Positions 59,601-64,000 of a DNA stretch of 64,000 nucleotides are shown one piece after another. This DNA comes from Brevibacillus daliensis. Its GTDB lineage: Bacteria; Bacillota; Bacilli; Brevibacillales; Brevibacillaceae. Location: contig NZ_JAJISB010000036.1 in NCBI RefSeq assembly GCF_021245735.1, positions 1-64,000 on the forward strand. The letters run 5' to 3'. Numbering within the stretch: the stretch's first letter is position 1; the number at the start of each line of letters is the position of its first letter. The position numbers and the translations under genes were made by a program. The notes beneath the pieces were generated by a model. The model saw nothing but the letters and a program-made list of their open reading frames with translations, was not told the DNA's origin and did not search any database.

Positions 59601-59641
59601 AAAAAACTCTCTAACTGGTACTTACGTTAGAGAGTTTTTTG
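59601..59641 (+). terminator. Terminator of the YhgE-like gene
   Basis: Perfect 15-bp arms AAAAAACTCTCTAAC (59601-59615) and GTTAGAGAGTTTTTT (59626-59640). Usable from both sides, so it may also end the small leftward gene at 59658. Confidence 0.9.
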
Positions 59642-59657
59642 CGTATGTATTCCCTTA

Positions 59658-59825
59658 CTAAAACCCACCTGGTAGTTTATCCGAGATAACAAGAAAAAAA
59701 GTAGCAATGGGACCCAATAATAAAGAAATAAGAAACCAATTGAATCCACTCCTATTTTTTCCTTGGGCCAAACCAGCATTAATTAATGATAGCGTACCCC
59801 AACCGACGAAAAATGAATTATCCAT
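59658..59825 (-). CDS. Small membrane protein, 55 aa
   Basis: 55 codons: MDNSFFVGWGTLSLINAGLA, then a QGKNRSGFNW loop, and a second hydrophobic segment (FLISLLLGPIATFFLVISDK). Two short helices with a conserved-looking Asn-Arg-Ser-Gly-Phe-Asn-Trp turn, a plan seen in small antitermination- or immunity-type membrane proteins of Firmicutes. The ATG is preceded by AAAAGGAGGAG, an excellent ribosome site, and the shared terminator follows. Function unknown. Confidence 0.68.
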   Translation of the reverse strand: MDNSFFVGWGTLSLINAGLAQGKNRSGFNWFLISLLLGPIATFFLVISDKLPGGF

Positions 59826-59973
59826 GTTCTCCTCCTTTTATAATCTGATCTGTATCGTCTAAATTTATTAATATTAATAAAATTATATCATGAATCGTAG
59901 TTTATATTATTATTCCATTGACTTCCCCATGTCCTCCCACGTACAATACAAAACAATATCTATAAATAAATCA

Positions 59974-60042
59974 CCACGTATAATAATAGGAATATGGCCT
60001 ATAAGTCTCTACCGAGCTACCGTAAATGGCTCGACTACGCGG
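59974..60042 (+). promoter_or_regulatory. Purine riboswitch aptamer, guanine type, upstream of ade
   Basis: All invariant parts of the purine aptamer are present: P1 (CCACGTA with TACGCGG, one mismatch), P2 ATAGG/CCTAT with loop AATATGG, J2/3 AAGTCTCTACC, P3 CGAGC/GCTCG with loop core CCGTAAA, and J3/1 ACTACG. The specificity base is C (GACTACG), which selects guanine and hypoxanthine, rather than the T of adenine aptamers (GATTATG). Confidence 0.93.
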
Positions 60043-60064
60043 ATAGAGTTAGCAGGGATCAGTA

Positions 60065-60175
60065 GTAAGTAAAAATGGGATGATGAATGGATAACGATTC
60101 TCCCTTTGACTTACGCGATTCTTTCTTTCTTGTCGGTGTATGGAGAACCCTCATGTTGGAACTTGAGGGTTTTTC
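60065..60175 (+). promoter_or_regulatory. Expression platform and terminator of the ade riboswitch
   Basis: A stem GTAAGT...GGGA with TCCC...ACTTAC (60065 to 60114) precedes an intrinsic terminator AACCCTCA/TGAGGGTT (60146-60153 with 60164-60171) and TTTTT, 70 bases before the ade start. Transcription attenuation by a purine-bound aptamer is the likely mode; which strands form the antiterminator I cannot decide. Confidence 0.7.
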
Positions 60176-60244
60176 TATACCCTGGGCAAGAAATAACAAC
60201 TTTTCCGTCCTATCAATATAAGATATGAAGGAGCGAACAACATC

Positions 60245-62005
60245 ATGAAAAACCTGCAACTCACATCACAAATCCACGCATCTGCTGGTAGAAATCAAGC
60301 TGAACTTGTACTAAAAAACGGAACAATTATTAACGTATTTACCGGGGAGCTATACCAGGCTGACGTAGCGATAACTAATGGAATGATCGTAGGTATCGGT
60401 AAATACGAAGGTAATGAAAACATAGACGTAACAGGCAAATATATTAGTCCTGGCTTTATTGATGGACATGTTCATATTGAATCATCCATGGTTACCCCTG
60501 CTTCATTTGCTAATATTGTATTGCCACACGGGGTTACTACCGTCATTTGTGACCCACATGAGATTGCTAATGTATCGGGAGCAGCAGGCATTCAATATAT
60601 GCTAGATAGTTCTGAAGGACTCGATCTGGACGTACACGTCATGCTTCCGTCCTGTGTTCCTTCCACCTCTTTTGAAAATGCGGGAGCTATCTTACACGCA
60701 GACGACCTGAAGCCTTTTTATCAACATCCACGAGTTCTAGGCTTGGCGGAAGTAATGGATTATCCTGCTGTACTGCGTGCAGACGAGGATATGGTGCAGA
60801 AGCTGGCTGATGCTAGGAACGTGAACAAAAAAATCGATGGTCATCTTGCAGGACTCTCCCATGATGCCATTAATGTATATATGACAGCTGGTATTCGTAC
60901 CGACCATGAAGCTGTAACCATTGAAGACGCACAAGCTCGTATACGCCTAGGTATGTATCTCTTAATTCGCGAAGGCTCTGCTGCTAAGGACTTAACGAAT
61001 CTCATTCCGGTTGTTAATGACCTAACAGCTACTCGCTGCCTGTTCTGCACTGATGACAAGCATCTGGAAGACCTACTCGAGGAAGGTAGTATCGACCACA
61101 ACGTGCGTCTGGCGATTCAACATGGTGTTGATCCAGTTACAGCTATTCGCATGGCTACTTTAACTGCTGCTGAATGCTACGGCTTCTCAGAAAAAGGAGC
61201 TGTTGCTCCTGGGTATATCGCTGACCTGTTGGTTCTCGATAATGTAGAGCAAGTCGAGATTGCTCAAGTCTATAAAAATGGAAAGCTGATTGCCAAGGAA
61301 GGTAAAATGGTGGCAGCTCCTGCAACGGTTTTGCCTGCTCCTGAAGCTTTAACAAACACCGTGAACAATGCTTCCGTAACTACGGAGAGCTTGCACATTA
61401 AACTGGATGGCATACAGGAAGCGCACGTGATCGATGTAATTCCGAACAAAATTATCACCAATCATCTGATACAAAAGGTTCAAGCAACAGATGGACAATT
61501 TGTTCCTTCCATTGAACATGATCTGGCAAAAATGGTGGTAATCGAACGTCATCACGCTACTGGTCACGTTGGCCTTGGTATTGTAAAAGGCTTTACCTTA
61601 CATGGCGGGGCCATCGCTACCACTATTGCTCATGACTCCCATAACATTATTTCGGTTGGAATGAACGATGCAGATATTTTACTTGCCGTACAGACCTTGA
61701 AACAGATAAATGGCGGTTTGGTTGTTGTAAAAAATGGTCAGATACTTGCCTCCCTATCTCTTGAAATCAGTGGTTTAATGACGAATCGAGATGTGAATGA
61801 TGTTCTTCGTGAACAGCATCGACTAGACGCAGCTTTACTTGAGGTAGGAGCTTCTCAGGAGTTTTCTTGCTTCTTGACACTCTCCTTCCTTGCTTTACCT
61901 GTTATTCCAGCTCTGAAGCTTACCGACATGGGCTTGTTTGATGTAGAACACTTTCGACATATTGATGTAACCGTCCATAAGAAAACGGTCCCTGTGCTTT
62001 CGTAA
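60245..62005 (+). CDS. ade: Adenine deaminase
   Basis: 586 residues of the amidohydrolase superfamily, adenine deaminase class: metal motif HVHIES (75-80), PHGVTTVICDPHEIANV, FCTDDKH, and the C-terminal family domain with VVIERHHATGHVGLGIVKGF and NGGLVVVKNGQ. It converts adenine to hypoxanthine and ammonia for purine salvage. RBS AAGGAG before ATG. Its leader carries a guanine/hypoxanthine-type riboswitch and terminator, so high purine levels should switch it off. Confidence 0.95.
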   Translation: MKNLQLTSQIHASAGRNQAELVLKNGTIINVFTGELYQADVAITNGMIVGIGKYEGNENIDVTGKYISPGFIDGHVHIESSMVTPASFANIVLPHGVTTVICDPHEIANVSGAAGIQYMLDSSEGLDLDVHVMLPSCVPSTSFENAGAILHADDLKPFYQHPRVLGLAEVMDYPAVLRADEDMVQKLADARNVNKKIDGHLAGLSHDAINVYMTAGIRTDHEAVTIEDAQARIRLGMYLLIREGSAAKDLTNLIPVVNDLTATRCLFCTDDKHLEDLLEEGSIDHNVRLAIQHGVDPVTAIRMATLTAAECYGFSEKGAVAPGYIADLLVLDNVEQVEIAQVYKNGKLIAKEGKMVAAPATVLPAPEALTNTVNNASVTTESLHIKLDGIQEAHVIDVIPNKIITNHLIQKVQATDGQFVPSIEHDLAKMVVIERHHATGHVGLGIVKGFTLHGGAIATTIAHDSHNIISVGMNDADILLAVQTLKQINGGLVVVKNGQILASLSLEISGLMTNRDVNDVLREQHRLDAALLEVGASQEFSCFLTLSFLALPVIPALKLTDMGLFDVEHFRHIDVTVHKKTVPVLS

Positions 62006-62019
62006 TTCCATACATGCAT

Positions 62020-62056
62020 CCCCCAGTATCTATATCTATGATATTTGGGGGTTTTG
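62020..62056 (+). terminator. Terminator of ade
   Basis: CCCCCAGTATC (62020-62030) with GATATTTGGGGG (62040-62051), one mismatch, then TTTTG. Confidence 0.82.
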
Positions 62057-62059
62057 TTT

Positions 62060-62110
62060 ACAGATGAGGCTTTGCCTGCGCCAAAGGCTTGGCAAAGCCA
62101 ATTTTTCTAA
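62060..62110 (-). repeat. Repeat C, copy 3 (internal deletion)
   Basis: On the minus strand: TTAGAAAAATTGGCTTTGCC, GGCGCAGGCAAAGCC, then CATCTGT. The GTTGCACTTATG spacer and the AT-rich terminal hairpin are missing, leaving 51 bp. Confidence 0.75.
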
Positions 62111-62467
62111 TATGCTCATTGGTAATGTTTTGTACCTATCTAGCACATCTTTCCCTTGCTCCACACTCTAACTTCTCCTATGATGGAGGTTAGAGATTTT
62201 ATCTGTATTCCCCCTCTTTCTTTGTCTAAACTTGCTAAAGACCGGGGTATGCTGATAGAGAAGAGAGACAACTCGACTTACAAGACGAATCGATGTAACA
62301 TTTTTTCTAATAGAATGACGAGTGTAACAGTGCGTAGCAAAGGAAGCTAGAATGAAGAAGCATGTTTTTGGTCAGCAGGTAGATGAAGATCAAAAATATG
62401 CTTCTTCCGCCTATTTCTCCTGTAGCTCCACCCCATTTTGAAAGAGTAGTTGGAGGTTTTGCATAAC
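62111..62467. other. Gene-poor region between ade and the U32 gene
   Basis: No supported gene; a 64-codon plus-strand frame lacks a ribosome site and family resemblance. It contains a short hairpin CTAAC...GTTAG (near 62167-62190) and the mini-B palindrome at 62354-62407. Confidence 0.5.
62354..62407. repeat. Mini-B: 17-bp inverted repeat resembling collapsed repeat B
   Basis: GAAGAAGCATGTTTTTG (62354-62370) and CAAAAATATGCTTCTTC (62391-62407) pair over 17 positions (one wobble) around a 20-base loop. The arms resemble the terminal repeat of B (GCAGAAGAAGCACATTTTTT). It could be a collapsed B or an unrelated hairpin. Confidence 0.45.
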
Positions 62468-64000
62468 GTGAAGAATCAATTAAGACGTGAAGATGTTGAG
62501 CTGTTAGCTCCTGCGGGTAACTGGGAGTGTATGAAGGCAGCCGTTGCCAATGGAGCAGACGCTATCTTTTTTGGCGTAGAAAAGTTTAATGCGAGAGCAC
62601 GTGCTGAGAACTTTCAGATGAAAGAATTGCCAGAGATTATGGCATATTTGCATATGTATGGAGTAAAAGGTTTTCTTACCTTTAATATATTGGTGTTCGA
62701 AAATGAGCTGGAAGATGCCAAAGAACTGATTGAAGCCTGTATTGACGCCGGGGTAGATGCTGTAATCGTACAGGACTTAGGGTTAGTGAAGCTGATTCGT
62801 GAGCTGAGTCCCGATTTCCCTATCCACGGTTCCACACAGATGACCATTACTTCTCCAGAGGCTGTAGAATTTACGAAGCCATTTGATATGGAACGTGTCG
62901 TTCTAGGAAGGGAAAACTCGTTAAAAGAAATCCAGAAGATCGGGGAAAAGGCGAAACTTCCCATGGAGGTATTCGTCCACGGAGCACTATGCGTCTCCTA
63001 TTCTGGGCAATGCTTGACCTCCGAAATGTGGGGCGGTCGCTCCGCGAACCGTGGTGAATGTGCGCAGGCTTGTCGTCTTCCCTACGATTTAATTGTGGAT
63101 GGTATTCAAAAAGAGATGGGCAACATCGCCTATCTGCTTTCTCCAAAAGATTTAGCTGCCATCGATATTATGCCAGAGTTGATTGAAGCTGGGGTTACCT
63201 CCTTTAAAATAGAAGGTCGTATGAAAACTCCTGAATATGTAGCCAATGTTGTGAGTAAATATCGTTCCGCAATTGATCGCTATTTTACTGGAGATGAGTC
63301 CAAGCCTAGCAAGGAAGAGGTTCGTGAACTGCAACAAAGCTTCTCACGCGGATTTACCCACGGGTTCCTAGAAGGAACAAATAACCGCTTGCTCTTGGAC
63401 GGTAGCTTTCCGAAAAGCCGGGGCGTTTATCTAGGAACCGTTAAAAAAGTATTGAAGCAAGCACTGCTTGTTGAGGTAAATACACCACTTAAGCGTGGAG
63501 ATGGTATCGTATTTGACGCGGGAGATCCTACTCAGAAGGAAGAAGGCGGACGTGTCTACGATATTTTGGATCGAGGAAGAAAAGTAGAAGGCGAAGTAAA
63601 ACAAGGTCTTTACGAGATTGTGATGGGGCGTAACGATGTAAAACTATCACGTATTCATGTAGGAGACCGTGTTTGGAAAACGAATGATCCTGAATTAAAT
63701 AAACGTCTTCGTAAAACATTTGAAACCGAGAAGCCATACCGCACCTTCCCGCTTGCCCTTCATGTAACTGGTAAGATTGGAGAGCCGCTTACTACGGTTT
63801 GGATTGATGAAAAAGCGAACAATGCTGTTACCATAACATCTAGTATGCCACTGGAACAGGCGATGAAGCGTCCACTTTCCGCTCCTACTCTGTTTGATCA
63901 ATTCAGCCGTCTGGGAGGAACCTTGTTCCATCTCACAGAAGATCGTTTAACCGTAGATCTTACTGGTGATGTAATCGTGCCGATGAGCGAATTGAATCGC
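62468..64000 (+). CDS. U32-family protein (RlhA/TrhP-like, long form), 5' part
   Basis: The first 511 codons of an open frame that runs off the window. Residues 10-300 form a U32 domain: ELLAPAGNWECMKAAVANGA, the signature EVFVHGALCVSYSGQCLTS (167-185), and the cysteine set Cys175, Cys182, Cys198 and Cys202, which in relatives holds an iron-sulfur cluster. After SFSRGFTHGFLEGTNNR comes a second domain that continues past the edge, as in long RlhA/DUF3656-type proteins. U32 proteins of this group hydroxylate tRNA or 23S rRNA from prephenate. GTG start 11 bases after GGAGG. Confidence 0.88.
   Translation, partial: MKNQLRREDVELLAPAGNWECMKAAVANGADAIFFGVEKFNARARAENFQMKELPEIMAYLHMYGVKGFLTFNILVFENELEDAKELIEACIDAGVDAVIVQDLGLVKLIRELSPDFPIHGSTQMTITSPEAVEFTKPFDMERVVLGRENSLKEIQKIGEKAKLPMEVFVHGALCVSYSGQCLTSEMWGGRSANRGECAQACRLPYDLIVDGIQKEMGNIAYLLSPKDLAAIDIMPELIEAGVTSFKIEGRMKTPEYVANVVSKYRSAIDRYFTGDESKPSKEEVRELQQSFSRGFTHGFLEGTNNRLLLDGSFPKSRGVYLGTVKKVLKQALLVEVNTPLKRGDGIVFDAGDPTQKEEGGRVYDILDRGRKVEGEVKQGLYEIVMGRNDVKLSRIHVGDRVWKTNDPELNKRLRKTFETEKPYRTFPLALHVTGKIGEPLTTVWIDEKANNAVTITSSMPLEQAMKRPLSAPTLFDQFSRLGGTLFHLTEDRLTVDLTGDVIVPMSELNR

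Noticed and set aside
62156-62350. 64-aa plus-strand ORF after ade
   Set aside because: No ribosome site or recognisable domain in a region of repeat remnants.

Overview
The window reads as a low-GC Gram-positive, spore-former-like chromosome. Strong GGAGG-type ribosome sites, frequent TTG and GTG starts, SftA, a YjcZ-like peptide, a YqgQ-like protein, PepV and a YhgD/YhgE-type pair all point to Bacillales, most likely Brevibacillus or a close relative. The genus is an inference from gene content; no rRNA or tRNA gene is visible. About 54 genes or gene remnants are supported. Most are housekeeping or transport genes in short leftward operons.

Layout. 1-41 looks like the outer end of an IS3-type insertion sequence cut by the window edge. 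168-5452 holds an AHSA1-fold protein, a PPOX-fold protein, a LysR-MFS pair and two divergent short-chain dehydrogenases. 5671-8389 holds a KtrB/TrkH potassium channel subunit and an RsgA-type GTPase. 8582-10342 is an accessory patch: a GNAT pseudogene and a solo TnpB (IS200/IS605, IS1341 type) with structured flanks. 10404-19644 has an isochorismatase-fold hydrolase, an IclR regulator, SftA, a lipoprotein, a stand-alone UMP-kinase-like protein, a Nudix hydrolase and an inositol-phosphatase-like protein. 20108-31461 has IlvD, TrmB, a class A penicillin-binding protein, two EamA transporters and transketolase. 31667-44392 has transporters, a split FhuF-like iron reductase, a YitT protein with a structured leader, and CstA-YbdD. 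45287-64000 has HPPD, a methyltransferase, a PurM-like kinase, an RsmF-like protein that lost its catalytic cysteine, a DEAD-box helicase with a tandem-repeat tail, PepV/RelQ, TetR-YhgE, adenine deaminase behind a purine riboswitch, and the start of a U32-family protein.

The most unusual content is non-coding. Two families of about 205-bp, whole-length palindromes (called A and B here) occur as A-B tandems at four places (A is collapsed to its ends in one), with one further solo A. All are in the same orientation, and all lie just past the terminator of a leftward gene. A third family (C, about 88 bp) occurs four times, one copy lying cleanly inside a B element. Collapsed forms of A (16 bp) and possibly B (54 bp) are also present. 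None contains a convincing ORF. They look like mobile, transposase-less hairpin elements or families of structured RNA.

Regulatory RNA is also prominent: a guanine-type purine riboswitch upstream of adenine deaminase (which makes hypoxanthine, a known ligand of this class), a leader with a possible 18-codon peptide and mutually exclusive stems upstream of the YitT gene, and a stem plus terminator leader upstream of an EamA transporter.
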